From assembly GCF_018613935.1 (NCBI RefSeq), contig NZ_JAGGPF010000003.1, forward strand, positions 1-64,000: a stretch of 64,000 bases of DNA, written 5' to 3'. Shown one piece after another: positions 18,075 through 27,272 of this stretch (position 1 is its first letter; every line of letters starts with the position of its first letter). This DNA comes from Agromyces sp. ISL-38. Its GTDB lineage: Bacteria > Actinomycetota > Actinomycetes > Actinomycetales > Microbacteriaceae. The position numbers and the translations under genes were made by a program. The notes under the pieces are model-generated. The model was not told the origin of the DNA. It searched no databases and was given only the letters and a program-made list of their open reading frames with translations.

Positions 18075-19358
18075 ATGAGCGAGAGCCGCATGCCCGACCC
18101 GGTCGTCGCGACATCCGAGAGGCGAAGGCTCGACCACCGCCTGCGGCGCATGGCCGGCCGTGACCCGAGCGAGTCGCATCGCTCGGCGACGCCGCTCGAG
18201 CTGTTCTTCGATCTCACGTTCGTGGTCGCATTCAGCCAGGCCGGTTCGGAGGCGGCGCACCTGCTCGAGCTCGGGCACTTCGGCCCCGCGCTCCTCGCAT
18301 TCTGCTACGCGGTCCTCGTGATCTGCTGGGCCTGGATCAACTACTCCTGGCTCGCCTCGGCGTACGACAATGACGACATCTACTTCCGCCTCGCGACGAT
18401 GGTGCAGATGCTCGGGGTACTCGTGCTCGCGCTCGGCCTGCCGCCACTCTTCCAGTCGATCGATGAGGGGGCGTACATCGACAACTCCCTCGTGGTCGCC
18501 GGCTACGTGATCATGCGCATCTCGACGGTCGCCCTGTGGCTCCGCGCCGCACGGCACAACCCGGTGCACCGTCGTTCCGCGCTCACGTACGCGACGCTCG
18601 TCTCGATCGCGCAGGTCGGCTGGGTCACAACCATCTTCGTCGATCTGGATATTTCGGCCTGGCTCGCGATCACCTTGGTCCTCTTTCTCTTCGAGTCCAC
18701 GATCCCGGTGATTGCGGAGCGCAAGGACGGCGGCACTCCATGGCACGGCCACCACATCGCCGAGCGCTACGGCCTGCTCACGATCATCACGCTGGGTGAG
18801 GTGGTGCTCGGCACGATCCTCGCGATCTCCGCGGTCGTCGAAGAGCAGGGCTGGACGCTCGAGGCCGCCCTCGTCGCGTTCGGCGGCACCACGCTCGCCT
18901 TCGCGCTGTGGTGGGTGTACTTCATCCTGCCCTCCGGCGAAGTGCTCGCGAAGTTCCGGTCGCGGAGCTTCGTGTGGGGCTACGGTCACATTCTCGTGTT
19001 CGGGTCCCTCGCCGCGACCGGCGCCGGCCTGCACGTGGCGGCGTTCGAGATCCGGGGCGTCGCCCACATCGGCGAGGTACCTGCGCTCCTCACGGTCGTG
19101 ATCCCCGTCGGAGTCTTCTCGCTCGCACTGTTCACGCTGTACACCCTGCTGCTGCGGGCGTTGGACGCATTCCTCGTCTGGCTCTTGATCGGCAGCATGG
19201 TCGTGCTCGTGCTCGCCGTGATCGCGGTCGCGGCAGGGGCGAGCATGGGCGTCGGAATCCTGGTCACGGCGTGCTCTCCCATCGTCGCGGTCGTCTGCTT
19301 CGAGACGATCGGCCATCGACGCCAGGCGGCCCAGCTGGAGCGGATCCTCGCGCACTGA
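18075..19358 (+). CDS. LtrA-family membrane protein, copy 1
   Basis: A 427-residue protein of the low-temperature-requirement A (LtrA) family, first noted in Listeria; its biochemical role is unknown. The family start is clear: ATPLELFFDLTFVVAFSQAG, then WINYSWLASAYDNDD and GGTPWHGHHIAERYGLLTIITLGE. About eleven or twelve membrane segments. The ATG follows GGAGG. A second, closely similar copy starts 34 bases downstream on the same strand, so the pair arose by tandem duplication. Confidence 0.88.
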   Translation: MSESRMPDPVVATSERRRLDHRLRRMAGRDPSESHRSATPLELFFDLTFVVAFSQAGSEAAHLLELGHFGPALLAFCYAVLVICWAWINYSWLASAYDNDDIYFRLATMVQMLGVLVLALGLPPLFQSIDEGAYIDNSLVVAGYVIMRISTVALWLRAARHNPVHRRSALTYATLVSIAQVGWVTTIFVDLDISAWLAITLVLFLFESTIPVIAERKDGGTPWHGHHIAERYGLLTIITLGEVVLGTILAISAVVEEQGWTLEAALVAFGGTTLAFALWWVYFILPSGEVLAKFRSRSFVWGYGHILVFGSLAATGAGLHVAAFEIRGVAHIGEVPALLTVVIPVGVFSLALFTLYTLLLRALDAFLVWLLIGSMVVLVLAVIAVAAGASMGVGILVTACSPIVAVVCFETIGHRRQAAQLERILAH

Positions 19359-19391
19359 TCGCTGCGGACGCGAGCGGGGCCGGGACGTGGG

Positions 19392-20660
19392 ATGATGCGG
19401 CGCATGACGTCTTCGACGCATCCGCCGCTCGACCATCGCCTGCGCCGCATGGCGGGGCGCGACCCGAACGAGCCGCACCGCGCGGCGACGCCGCTCGAGC
19501 TGCTCTTCGACCTGACGTTCGTGGTCGCGTTCAGCCAGGCCGGCGCGCAGACCGCCCACCTGCTCGAGCTCGGTCATTGGGGTCCGGCGATCGGCGGATT
19601 CTGCTTCGCGATCTTTGCGATCTGGTGGGCGTGGATCAACTACTCCTGGCTCGCCTCGGCCTACGACAACGACGACATCTTCTTCCGGGTCGCGACGATG
19701 GTGGAGATGCTCGGTGTCCTCGTGCTCGCGCTCGGCCTGCCCACCCTGTTCCATTCGCTCGACGAGGGCGAGCACATCGACATCGGCGTCGTGGTCGCGG
19801 GCTACGTCGTGATGCGCGTCGCGTCGATCGCACTGTGGCTCCGAGCCGCGAAGCACGATCCCGCGCGCCGGCGGACGGCGCTCACCTACGCGGCTGTCGT
19901 CGCGATCGCGCAGGTGGGCTGGGTTGCGCTCATCTTCGTCGACCTGCCGCTCGTCGCCACGATCGCGCCGATGGTGTTCCTCGTCTTGATCGAGCTCGCG
20001 GGTCCGTACATCGCCGAGCACGGGAAGGACGGCGGCACCCCGTGGCACGCTCACCACATCGCCGAGCGCTACGGCCTCCTCGTCATCATCACGCTCGGCG
20101 AGATCGTGCTCGGCACGATCCTCGCGCTCTCGGCGGTCATCGAGGAGCAGGGCTGGTCGGTCGAGACCGGGCTCGTCGCCCTCGGCGGCACGGCGCTCGC
20201 GTTCGGGCTGTGGTGGGTGTACTTCACGATGCCGTCGGGCAAGGTGCTCGCGCGCTTCCGCGAACGCGGCTTCACGTGGGGCTACGGGCACTACTTCATC
20301 TTCGTCGCCCTCGCGGCGACGGGCGCCGGCCTGCACGTCGCTGCGTTCGTGATCGAAGGGGTCGCCCACATCGGCATCGTCCAAGCCCTGCTCACGGTCG
20401 TGATTCCGGTGGGGCTGTTCATGGTCGCGCTGTTCACGATCTACTCGCTCCTGCTGCGGCAGTTCGACCCGTTCCACCTCTGGCTCTTCGCGGGCAGCAT
20501 CCTGGCCCTCGTCCTCGCGGTTGCCGCCGTGGCGGCCGGAGCGAGCTTCGGGGTCGGCATCCTGCTCACGGCGCTCTCACCCCTGGTGGTCATCGTCGGC
20601 TACGAGACCATCGGCCACCGGCACCAGGCCGCCGCGCTCGAGCGCGCACTGGCGTCCTGA
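19392..20660 (+). CDS. LtrA-family membrane protein, copy 2
   Basis: A 422-residue paralogue of the preceding gene, matching it from LDHRLRRMAGRD to the C-terminal GYETIGHRHQAA. Differences cluster in the first 15 residues and in the loop after EEQGW. An alternative start at 19404 (MTSSTHPPLDHR) is equally plausible. It ends just before a strong hairpin shared with the convergent SHOCT gene. Role unknown. Confidence 0.87.
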   Translation: MMRRMTSSTHPPLDHRLRRMAGRDPNEPHRAATPLELLFDLTFVVAFSQAGAQTAHLLELGHWGPAIGGFCFAIFAIWWAWINYSWLASAYDNDDIFFRVATMVEMLGVLVLALGLPTLFHSLDEGEHIDIGVVVAGYVVMRVASIALWLRAAKHDPARRRTALTYAAVVAIAQVGWVALIFVDLPLVATIAPMVFLVLIELAGPYIAEHGKDGGTPWHAHHIAERYGLLVIITLGEIVLGTILALSAVIEEQGWSVETGLVALGGTALAFGLWWVYFTMPSGKVLARFRERGFTWGYGHYFIFVALAATGAGLHVAAFVIEGVAHIGIVQALLTVVIPVGLFMVALFTIYSLLLRQFDPFHLWLFAGSILALVLAVAAVAAGASFGVGILLTALSPLVVIVGYETIGHRHQAAALERALAS

Positions 20661-20691
20661 GTCGCTGCCGCAGCATCCGCCGACGACGAAA

Positions 20692-20717
20692 TGGGCGGAT
20701 GCCGCTGCATCCGCCCA
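20692..20717. terminator. Bidirectional terminator between LtrA copy 2 and the SHOCT gene
   Basis: TGGGCGGATGC and GCATCCGCCCA are perfect 11-base arms around CGCT, sited between convergent stops at 20660 and 20731. The arms contain the recurrent GGATGC word. Confidence 0.8.
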
Positions 20718-20730
20718 CGTCACGTGCCGC

Positions 20731-21036
20731 CTAGGCGTTCGGCCGATTCGAGCGCAGCACCTCGAGACGTGCGCGGTACTCGGTCTCGTCGATGTCGCCC
20801 TTCGCGAAGCGCTCGGAGAGCGTCGACTCGGCGCTCGCCCCGCGCATCCACGGCGGGCCGTAGCCCTCGGGGCCGCCCTGCATCATCCAGGCGCGGCGCC
20901 GACGGGTGAATGCGAAGATGAGCAGCCCGATGACGAGGATCCAGAAGATCGGAATGAGGAAGAAGACCCATCCGAGGCCGGCCGCCCAGGGGCCGGCGTG
21001 GGTGACCACCGCGGTGGTGGCGAGGGTGGCGAGCAT
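20731..21036 (-). CDS. SHOCT-domain small membrane protein
   Basis: A 101-residue protein with one or two N-terminal membrane segments (GLGWVFFLIPIFWILVIGLL), a basic stretch FTRRRRAWM, and a C-terminal SHOCT motif (STLSERFAKGDIDETEYRARLEVL) of about 28 residues. SHOCT domains are short helical oligomerisation modules with no fixed function. An AAGGGA ribosome site precedes the ATG. It lies downstream of the two-component genes on the same strand, 162 bases away. Confidence 0.85.
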   Translation of the reverse strand: MLATLATTAVVTHAGPWAAGLGWVFFLIPIFWILVIGLLIFAFTRRRRAWMMQGGPEGYGPPWMRGASAESTLSERFAKGDIDETEYRARLEVLRSNRPNA

Positions 21037-21198
21037 GTGAGTTTCCCTTGATCGTGCGGCCCCGGATCGAGCCGTCGATGAGAGTCTCGCCGGGTCGCGG
21101 CATCCGCGAATCCCACCGGCGGAGTCACTTGCCGTGCTCCCCGGGGAGCAGTCGGCGGCTCTCGACCTGCGCCTCGAGCGGTGCGACGTCGCGGAGCG

Positions 21199-21861
21199 TT
21201 ACTGCCAGCCTGGCGCGACGAGCCCCGACTCGTAGGCGACGACGACGAGGTGCACGCGATCGCGCGCATGCAGCTTGGCCATGATGCGCGAGACGTGCGT
21301 CTTCGAGGTGAGCGGGCTCAGCACGAGCCGCGTCGCGATCTCGTCGTTCGTGAGGCCGAGGCCCACGAGCCGGAGCACCTCGCGCTCCCGGTCGGTGAGC
21401 GCGGCGAGGCGCTGCTCGTCGGGTGCGTCGCGCAGGCCGATCGCCATCCGCTCGAGCAGGCGCTTCGTCACGCCGGGCGAGAGCAGCGCATCGCCGCCCG
21501 CGACGACGCGAACGGCGCGGATCAGGTCGACCGGCTCGGTGTCCTTCACGAGGAAGCCCGCCGCGCCCGCACGCACGGCGCGGGCGACGTACTCGTCGAG
21601 TTCGAAGGTCGTGACGATCACGACGTGTACGCCGGCGAGCGCGGGGTCGGCCGCGATCTGCTCCGTCGCCCAGAGGCCGTCGCCGCCCGGCATCCGGATG
21701 TCCATGAGCACGACGTCGACGGGCTCGCGGCGAACGAGGGCGAGCAGCTCCTCACCACCGGATGCCTCGCCGACGACGACGACGTCGTCCTCCGCCTCGA
21801 GGAGGGCACGGAAGCCCGCCCGCACGAGGTGCTGGTCGTCGGCGAGCGCGACGCGGATCAT
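21199..21861 (-). CDS. NarL/LuxR-type response regulator
   Basis: A 220-residue response regulator. The receiver domain (1-120) has the acidic pocket IRVALADDQ and phospho-acceptor Asp in DVVLMDIRMPGGDG (about residue 53), with the conserved Lys in GFLVKDTEP. The C-terminal LuxR HTH reads LTDREREVLRLVGLGLTNDEIATRL. Its start codon overlaps the histidine kinase stop as ATGA, so the pair is translationally coupled. Target genes are not identifiable here. Confidence 0.93.
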   Translation of the reverse strand: MIRVALADDQHLVRAGFRALLEAEDDVVVVGEASGGEELLALVRREPVDVVLMDIRMPGGDGLWATEQIAADPALAGVHVVIVTTFELDEYVARAVRAGAAGFLVKDTEPVDLIRAVRVVAGGDALLSPGVTKRLLERMAIGLRDAPDEQRLAALTDREREVLRLVGLGLTNDEIATRLVLSPLTSKTHVSRIMAKLHARDRVHLVVVAYESGLVAPGWQ

Positions 21862-23000
21862 GCGATTCCTCCCCAGGGCAGGTGCGCGGTGACCCTCGTG
21901 CCACCCATGGGCGACGCGCCGATCTCGACGGAGCCGCCGAGGAGCGCGGCCCGCTCGCGCATGCCGAGGATGCCGCTGCCCTCGCGGTCGTCGAAGCCCG
22001 CGCCGTCGTCGTCGATCGTGAGCACGAGCTCGTCGCCCGTCCGATCGAGCGTCACGATCGCCCGAGCGGCGCCGGCGTGCCGCACGACGTTCGTGAGCGC
22101 CTCCTGCGCGATCCGATAGGCGGCGAACTGCACCGCTCGCCGCGGGGGCGCCTCGAGCCGGTCGACGAGCTCCGCCTCGAGCGCCGGCGAGCGCACACCC
22201 GCGATGAGACGAGGCAGCTCGGCGAGCTCGGCTTGCGGGGCGAGTGGGGCCTCCCCGTCGCGGATGACGCCGAGCACGCTGCGCACCTCGTCGAGCGCGG
22301 TCTTCGAGGTCTCCTTGATGCTGCCGAGCGCCGTGCGCGCCTGCTCGGGATCGCGGTCCATGAGATGCAGGCCCACGCTCGCCTGCACGTTGATCTGCGA
22401 CAGCGCGTGCCCGATCACGTCGTGCAGCTCGCGGGCGATGCGCACACGCTCGCGTTGCTCCGCGGCCTGTCGGCGGCGCTGCGCTTCAGCGCGGAACTCG
22501 GCGAATCGCGCCCTGCGCGTGCGCACGAACCAGCCGATGCCGAAGCTCGCGGCGAGTGCGAGCGTCGCCAGGGCGATGCGGAACGGATGCCACGTCGCGC
22601 CGACCACGGCGCCGAGCGAGAGCGCGGCGGCCCACGCGATCACGACCGATGCGGCGGCCCAGACCACGGCACCGCGCGCGACGGCGAGCACGATCGCGAA
22701 CACGAGCGCCACGTACGGCGGACCGACGTCGGGAGTGAGCAGCAGGTCGGCGAGCGCCGCGGCCGCGACCACGGCGACGGTCGGCCCCGGGAAGCGGCGC
22801 GACGCGAGGAGCGCGATCGGGCCGAGTGCCGCGAGCCCGATGTGCAGAGCCGCAGCGCGCCAGCCCACATGGGTCCAGATCGCGATGCCGATGGCCGCCG
22901 GCACCTGCACGAGGAGGCTGACGATGACGGGCGCGAACAGCACGAAGCCGGGCGGCGGCCGGAATCGCTCGGGGCGTCCGTCCCACTGGGGCACGGGCAT
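21858..23000 (-). CDS. Sensor histidine kinase (HisKA_3 type)
   Basis: A 380-residue membrane kinase. About five membrane segments occupy residues 20-160, then a DHp domain with the phospho-His in ARELHDVIGHALSQINVQASVG, and an ATP-binding domain with DDDGAGFDDREGSGILGMRERAALLGG. The paired regulator follows with a 4-base overlap. The ATG at 23000 is chosen because TACGAT lies exactly 6 bases upstream, indicating a leaderless message; an upstream GTG/ATG at 23054 has no support. The stimulus is unknown. Confidence 0.92.
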   Translation of the reverse strand: MPVPQWDGRPERFRPPPGFVLFAPVIVSLLVQVPAAIGIAIWTHVGWRAAALHIGLAALGPIALLASRRFPGPTVAVVAAAALADLLLTPDVGPPYVALVFAIVLAVARGAVVWAAASVVIAWAAALSLGAVVGATWHPFRIALATLALAASFGIGWFVRTRRARFAEFRAEAQRRRQAAEQRERVRIARELHDVIGHALSQINVQASVGLHLMDRDPEQARTALGSIKETSKTALDEVRSVLGVIRDGEAPLAPQAELAELPRLIAGVRSPALEAELVDRLEAPPRRAVQFAAYRIAQEALTNVVRHAGAARAIVTLDRTGDELVLTIDDDGAGFDDREGSGILGMRERAALLGGSVEIGASPMGGTRVTAHLPWGGIA

Positions 23001-23006
23001 TCCTCG

Positions 23007-23012
23007 ATCGTA
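23007..23012 (-). promoter_or_regulatory. -10 box of a leaderless promoter for the kinase-regulator pair
   Basis: TACGAT on the minus strand, 6 bases, then the ATG at 23000. Confidence 0.6.
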
Positions 23013-23101
23013 GCCCTGCGCCCGCGTGCGCGGATCGGCCCGCCGGATGCTCACCGGCTACTCCCTCGGGAGTAGCGCATCAGTCGAGCATCACGAGCGC
23101 A

Positions 23102-24427
23102 TCAGAACAGCGCGACCGGCTTCACGATGTCGGCGTAGATGAGGAGCGCGCTCATGCCGCCGAGGATCACGACGACCGCGAGCGTGAGCGGCATGAGCTT
23201 GGCCATGTCGACGGGCCCGGGGTCGGGTCGGCGGAACAGCTTGGCGAACGTGCGGCGGATGCCCTCCCACAGGGCGCCGGCGACGTGCCCGCCGTCGAGC
23301 GGCAGCAGCGGGATGAGATTGAAGACGAACAGCGCGATGTTCAGCGAGCCGAGGATCCCCACGAGGCCTGCGGCTTTCGACGCGAGCGGGATCTCGTCGA
23401 GGCTCGCGATCTCGCCGGCGACCCGGCCGACCCCGACGACGCTCATCGGCCCGTTCGGGTCGCGCTCCTCGGGCCCGAAGGCTGCGTTCGCGACGTCGAC
23501 GATGCGCTGAGGCAGGTTCAGGATGATGCCGGTGACACCGGCGATGTTCTCGCCGACGGCCGGCAGCACCGCGGTCACCGGCTGGTGCACGGTCTCTGTG
23601 GCCGCCCCGATGCCGACGAAGCCCGCTTCGACTGTGACCGGGTCGCCCGCGGCATCCGTCATGACACGGCCCTGCTCGTCGGTCGCGTAGCGCTCGCTCA
23701 GCATCGGCGTGACGGTGAGGGTGACCTCGGAGCCGTCGCGTTCGACGACGAACTCGAGGGGCTCGTCGGGGTGCTCGCGGATGATCGCCGTCGACTGCAC
23801 CCAGTTGTCGATGGGCGTGCCGTCGACCGACACGATGCGGTCGCCCGGTTCGATGCCGGCCGCCGCGCCGGGAGCCGCCGGATCGCCGGGCTCGCAGGTC
23901 TGCCGCTCGCTCGTGGCGGGGAGTGCGCACGCCGACACCGATCCCACGGTCGTCGAGGCCTGCGCGACGCCGAAGCCCATGAGGATCACCCCGAAGAGCA
24001 GCACGGCGAGCACGAGGTTCATGAACGGGCCGCCGAGCATGACGATGATGCGCTTCCACACGGGCAGCAGGTAGAAGGCCCGGTGCTCGTCGCCGGCCGT
24101 GATCGACTCGGTGCTCGAGTCACGCGCATCTTGCACGAGTCCGCGGAGGAACCCGGTGCTGTCGGCGCCCGCGCGCTCGCCCTTGGCGGGCGGGAACATG
24201 CCGATCATCGAGATGTACCCGCCGAGCGGGATGGCCTTCACGCCGTACTCGGTCTCGCCCTTGTGCTTCGACCAGAGCGTCGGCCCGAAGCCGATCATGT
24301 ACTGCGTCACCTTCACGCCGAAGAGCTTCGCGGGCACGAGGTGCCCGATTTCGTGCAAGCCGATCGAGACGGCGAGGCCGATCACGATGATGACGACGCC
24401 GATCACGAACGCGAGCACGGAATCCAC
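23102..24427 (-). CDS. rseP: RIP metalloprotease (RseP/Rip1)
   Basis: A 441-residue site-2 intramembrane protease that cuts anti-sigma factors and other membrane substrates. The zinc site is HEIGH in the first membrane helix (SIGLHEIGHLVPAKLFGVKV), the second half of the active site is NLIPLLPLDGGHVAGAL near the C-terminus, and a PDZ domain lies between (IEPGDRIVSVDGTPI). The start is GTG with TACGCT 6 bases upstream. dxr precedes it on the same strand, as in other actinobacteria. Confidence 0.94.
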   Translation of the reverse strand: MDSVLAFVIGVVIIVIGLAVSIGLHEIGHLVPAKLFGVKVTQYMIGFGPTLWSKHKGETEYGVKAIPLGGYISMIGMFPPAKGERAGADSTGFLRGLVQDARDSSTESITAGDEHRAFYLLPVWKRIIVMLGGPFMNLVLAVLLFGVILMGFGVAQASTTVGSVSACALPATSERQTCEPGDPAAPGAAAGIEPGDRIVSVDGTPIDNWVQSTAIIREHPDEPLEFVVERDGSEVTLTVTPMLSERYATDEQGRVMTDAAGDPVTVEAGFVGIGAATETVHQPVTAVLPAVGENIAGVTGIILNLPQRIVDVANAAFGPEERDPNGPMSVVGVGRVAGEIASLDEIPLASKAAGLVGILGSLNIALFVFNLIPLLPLDGGHVAGALWEGIRRTFAKLFRRPDPGPVDMAKLMPLTLAVVVILGGMSALLIYADIVKPVALF

Positions 24428-24433
24428 CCAGCC

Positions 24434-24439
24434 AGCGTA
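24434..24439 (-). promoter_or_regulatory. -10 box of a leaderless promoter for rseP
   Basis: TACGCT on the minus strand, 6 bases, then the GTG at 24427. Confidence 0.55.
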
Positions 24440-24493
24440 GTGCCGGAGCCTCCGCGTGCGCTGTCGGTCGGCTGTGAACGACGGATGCCGCGC

Positions 24494-25585
24494 TCAGCGC
24501 GCCGTACGGGCGATCCGCTCATTCGCGACCCGGCGGGCGCGCAGCTCGGCGTCGGCGAGCGAGGCGACCGAGAGCTCCGACCCGGATGCCTCGTGCGACT
24601 CGACGACCGCACGCACCGTGTCGACGATATCGAGGAACCCGATGCGACCCGCGTGGAACGCCGTGACCGCCTCCTCGTTCGCCGCGTTGAACACCCCGGG
24701 GTACTCGCCGCCGGCGCGCCCGACCTGCTTTGCGAGTGCCACGGCCGGGAATGCCTCGGCGTCGAGCGGCTCGAAGGTCCAGCTCGTCGCGGTGGTCCAA
24801 TCGAGCGGCCTGCCTGCGGCGGCGACCCGGTGCGGCCAGTCGAGCCCCAGCGAGATGGGCAGGCGCATGTCGGGCGGCGACGCCTGCGCGATCGTCGACC
24901 CGTCGATGAACTCGACCATCGAGTGCACGATCGACTGCGGGTGCACCACGACGTCGATACGGTCGTACTCGACGTCGAAGAGCAGGTGCGCCTCGATCAC
25001 CTCGAGACCCTTGTTCACGAGCGTCGCGGAGTTCGTCGTGACGACGAGGCCCATGTCCCACGTCGGATGGGCGAGCGCCTCCGCCGGGGTGACGTCGGCG
25101 AGCTCCGCCCGGGCGCGGCCGCGGAACGGGCCGCCCGAGGCGGTGAGCACGATCCGGCGCACCTCGTCGTCGGTTCCCGATCGCAGGGCTTGCGCGATCG
25201 CGGAGTGCTCCGAGTCGACGGGCACGATCTGCCGCGGCTGCGCGAGGCGGGTCACGAGGTCGCCGCCGACGATGAGCGATTCCTTGTTGGCGAGGGCGAG
25301 CGTCGCGCCCCGCTCGAGCGCGGCGATCGTGGGAGCGAGTCCGACCGACCCCGTGATGCCGTTCAGCACCACGTCGGCGTGGACGTCACGCACGAGCTGG
25401 ACGGCTTCTTCGACGCCGACCGCGGTGTGCTCGACGTTGAACTCCGCGGCTTGCGCCTCGAGCAATGCCCGGTTCGATCCGACGGCGAGGCCGACGACGT
25501 CGAATCGCCGTGGGTTCGCCCTGATGACCTCGAGAGCCTGGGTGCCGATCGAGCCGGACGAGCCGAGGATGATGACGCTGCGCAC
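24494..25585 (-). CDS. dxr: 1-deoxy-D-xylulose-5-phosphate reductoisomerase
   Basis: MEP-pathway enzyme converting DXP to MEP with NADPH. The 363-residue product has the nucleotide-binding [14 protein letters not shown] at the N-terminus, the NKESLIVGG substrate/metal region, [13 protein letters not shown], and the flexible-loop motif TWDMG. The GTG at 25585 is chosen because the protein family begins VRSVIILG and TACAGT lies 6 bases upstream; the frame stays open further upstream but that part has no coding character. Partner of ispG in the same pathway. Confidence 0.95.
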   Translation of the reverse strand: MRSVIILGSSGSIGTQALEVIRANPRRFDVVGLAVGSNRALLEAQAAEFNVEHTAVGVEEAVQLVRDVHADVVLNGITGSVGLAPTIAALERGATLALANKESLIVGGDLVTRLAQPRQIVPVDSEHSAIAQALRSGTDDEVRRIVLTASGGPFRGRARAELADVTPAEALAHPTWDMGLVVTTNSATLVNKGLEVIEAHLLFDVEYDRIDVVVHPQSIVHSMVEFIDGSTIAQASPPDMRLPISLGLDWPHRVAAAGRPLDWTTATSWTFEPLDAEAFPAVALAKQVGRAGGEYPGVFNAANEEAVTAFHAGRIGFLDIVDTVRAVVESHEASGSELSVASLADAELRARRVANERIARTAR

Positions 25586-25591
25586 GCCTCC

Positions 25592-25597
25592 ACTGTA
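25592..25597 (-). promoter_or_regulatory. -10 box of a leaderless promoter for dxr
   Basis: TACAGT on the minus strand, 6 bases (GGAGGC), then the GTG at 25585. The GGAGG is too close to the start to act as a normal ribosome site. Confidence 0.55.
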
Positions 25598-25610
25598 GGC
25601 CGGTGGCCCC

Positions 25611-25651
25611 GGTGGTTGAGTAGCCAGCGAAGCAGGCGTATCGAAACCACC
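25611..25651. repeat. REP-like intergenic palindrome
   Basis: GGTGGTT (25611-25617) pairs with AACCACC (25645-25651) around an AGCGAAGC-type centre. The GGTTGAGTAGC...GTATCGAAACC pattern is familiar as a repeated intergenic element in Microbacteriaceae. It lies between the phosphopantetheinyl transferase gene and dxr. Confidence 0.65.
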
Positions 25652-25686
25652 ACGCCCTCGCCCCCGCCGGGGGCCGGCCCCTCGCG

Positions 25687-26325
25687 TCAGCCCAGCGTCG
25701 CGACGGATGCCGCGCGGTTGCCGGGCACGGGCACGTCGTGGAACCGCACCTCGCGCCATCCCCCGCCGAACTCGGGCACGCTCCGCACGATGCGCCCGAC
25801 GCCGCCGTCGTCGCCGGGGATCGAGAGCTCGAGCCGTGCCGGCTCGATGAAGTCGGTGTGGCCGACCGCGCGGAGCAGTGCGGTCTTGCGGGCCCACAGC
25901 GTTGCCCGTACGAGCGCGCGGCGCGCGGGATCGAGCTCGTCGAGCGCTTCGCGCTCATTCGCATGGAATGCCGCCTCATCGATGACGGCACCGGCGTCGA
26001 GCGCCGCCGTCTCGATGCCGACGCCGAGCGGATGCCGCGTGGCTGCCGCCGCGACGACCGCGTCGCCGGCGATCGCGACATCGGCGAACCACTGCGCGCC
26101 CGACGGCGTCGCCGGATACGCCACGTGCGGGCGGCCGTGCCGCGCCCCGCACTCCGCGCAGGCGTGCACGAGCTCGACGTCGTCGGCCGGGACGCCCGCC
26201 GATCTCGCGAGGAGACCGCGAAGCACTCCGTCGGCGCCAGGCGTGCGCCGGCCACCGGCGAGCACGAGTACGTGCGCACCGGAGCCCTCGAGCTCGAGGA
26301 GCTCGCCGTCGGCCGTGACATCCAT
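25687..26325 (-). CDS. 4'-phosphopantetheinyl transferase-like protein
   Basis: A 212-residue protein resembling Sfp-type phosphopantetheinyl transferases, which load carrier proteins with the CoA-derived arm. Cues: [17 protein letters not shown], then [14 protein letters not shown] in place of the metal-binding GVDxE, and [14 protein letters not shown], equivalent to W-x-x-KEA-x-x-K. The metal motif is degenerate, so activity is uncertain. The ATG at 26325 has GAGGA upstream. No polyketide or peptide synthetase is in the window. Confidence 0.65.
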   Translation of the reverse strand: MDVTADGELLELEGSGAHVLVLAGGRRTPGADGVLRGLLARSAGVPADDVELVHACAECGARHGRPHVAYPATPSGAQWFADVAIAGDAVVAAAATRHPLGVGIETAALDAGAVIDEAAFHANEREALDELDPARRALVRATLWARKTALLRAVGHTDFIEPARLELSIPGDDGGVGRIVRSVPEFGGGWREVRFHDVPVPGNRAASVATLG

Positions 26326-26461
26326 GGTCCTATCCTCGCGTACCTGCGCCATCGCGCGATGGAATTGCTCATGTGCGCACCACGGAGGCCCGCCCCGTCA
26401 CGAGTGCGCGTCGGACGGCATATTCCCCTCGGCGCATGCCTCCGCCCGTAGGGTCGGAAGG

Positions 26462-27226
26462 GTGACTGAGATCGAAGCCGAGACCGCCGCCGCCGCGCCC
26501 GCGGTCCGGCAGGGCCCGCTCTATCGCATCGTGCGCGGCGTGCTCCGGCCGCTCGTCCGCACCGTCTACCGGCCCACGATCACGGGCGCCGAGCACGTGC
26601 CGATGCGCGGCCCCGTGATCCTCGCGAGCAACCATCTCTCGTTCGTCGACAGCATCGTGATCCCGCTTGCATCGCCTCGGCCGGTGCAGTTCCTCGCGAA
26701 GTCGCACTACTTCACCGGCTCCGGAGTGAAGGGCGCGATCTCGCGCACGTTCTTCGGGGCGATCGGTGCCGTCAGCGTCGAGCGCGGTGCCGGCGCCCAA
26801 GCGCAGGCGGCGCTCGACCAGGGGCGGCGCATCCTCGACGCCGGCAACGCCTTCGCCCTCTACCCCGAAGGCACGCGCTCACTCGACGGGCGTCTTTACC
26901 GCGGCCGCACCGGCGTGGCCTGGCTCGCGCTCACGACCGGCGCGATCGTCGTGCCCGTCGGCCTCATCGGCACCGAGGAGATCCAGCCCGTCGGAGCCAA
27001 GCTGCCGCGAGTGCGTCCCGTCACCGTTCGCTTCGGCGAACCGCTCGACCTGAGACGGCACGGCAACGCGACCTCGGGTCGCGCCCGCCGCGCCGCCACG
27101 GACGAGGTCATGGCCGCGATCCACGCCCTCAGCGGGCAGGAACTCGCCGCATGCTACAACGAGACGCCGCCGCAAGGAACCTTCGCGAGGATCGCCGACC
27201 GCGTGGCGCCGCGCGAGCGCATCTGA
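26462..27226 (+). CDS. 1-acyl-sn-glycerol-3-phosphate acyltransferase (PlsC-like)
   Basis: A 254-residue membrane-associated acyltransferase of phospholipid synthesis. The catalytic H-x4-D is in ASNHLSFVDS (about residue 58), the glycerophosphate-binding motif in ALYPEGTRSLDGRLYRG, and the third block in VVPVGLIGTEE. The start is GTG at 26462 with TAGGGT 7 bases upstream and GGAAGG adjoining. It is divergent from the transferase-like gene. Acceptor specificity is inferred from family. Confidence 0.88.
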   Translation: MTEIEAETAAAAPAVRQGPLYRIVRGVLRPLVRTVYRPTITGAEHVPMRGPVILASNHLSFVDSIVIPLASPRPVQFLAKSHYFTGSGVKGAISRTFFGAIGAVSVERGAGAQAQAALDQGRRILDAGNAFALYPEGTRSLDGRLYRGRTGVAWLALTTGAIVVPVGLIGTEEIQPVGAKLPRVRPVTVRFGEPLDLRRHGNATSGRARRAATDEVMAAIHALSGQELAACYNETPPQGTFARIADRVAPRERI

Positions 27227-27272
27227 CGTGATTCCCAGCCGCGACTCGATGCGGGCGGGTATCGTCGCTTCG

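Noticed and set aside
16794-20477. Very long open frame (over 1200 codons) on the minus strand
   Set aside because: It is antisense to the thiolase and both LtrA genes. Its product is Arg/Asp/Glu/His-rich repeats without a fold, typical of a shadow frame in high-GC DNA.
23285-26461. Plus-strand open frame running into the acyltransferase gene
   Set aside because: Antisense to rseP, dxr and the transferase-like gene. Only the part from 26462 is a real protein.
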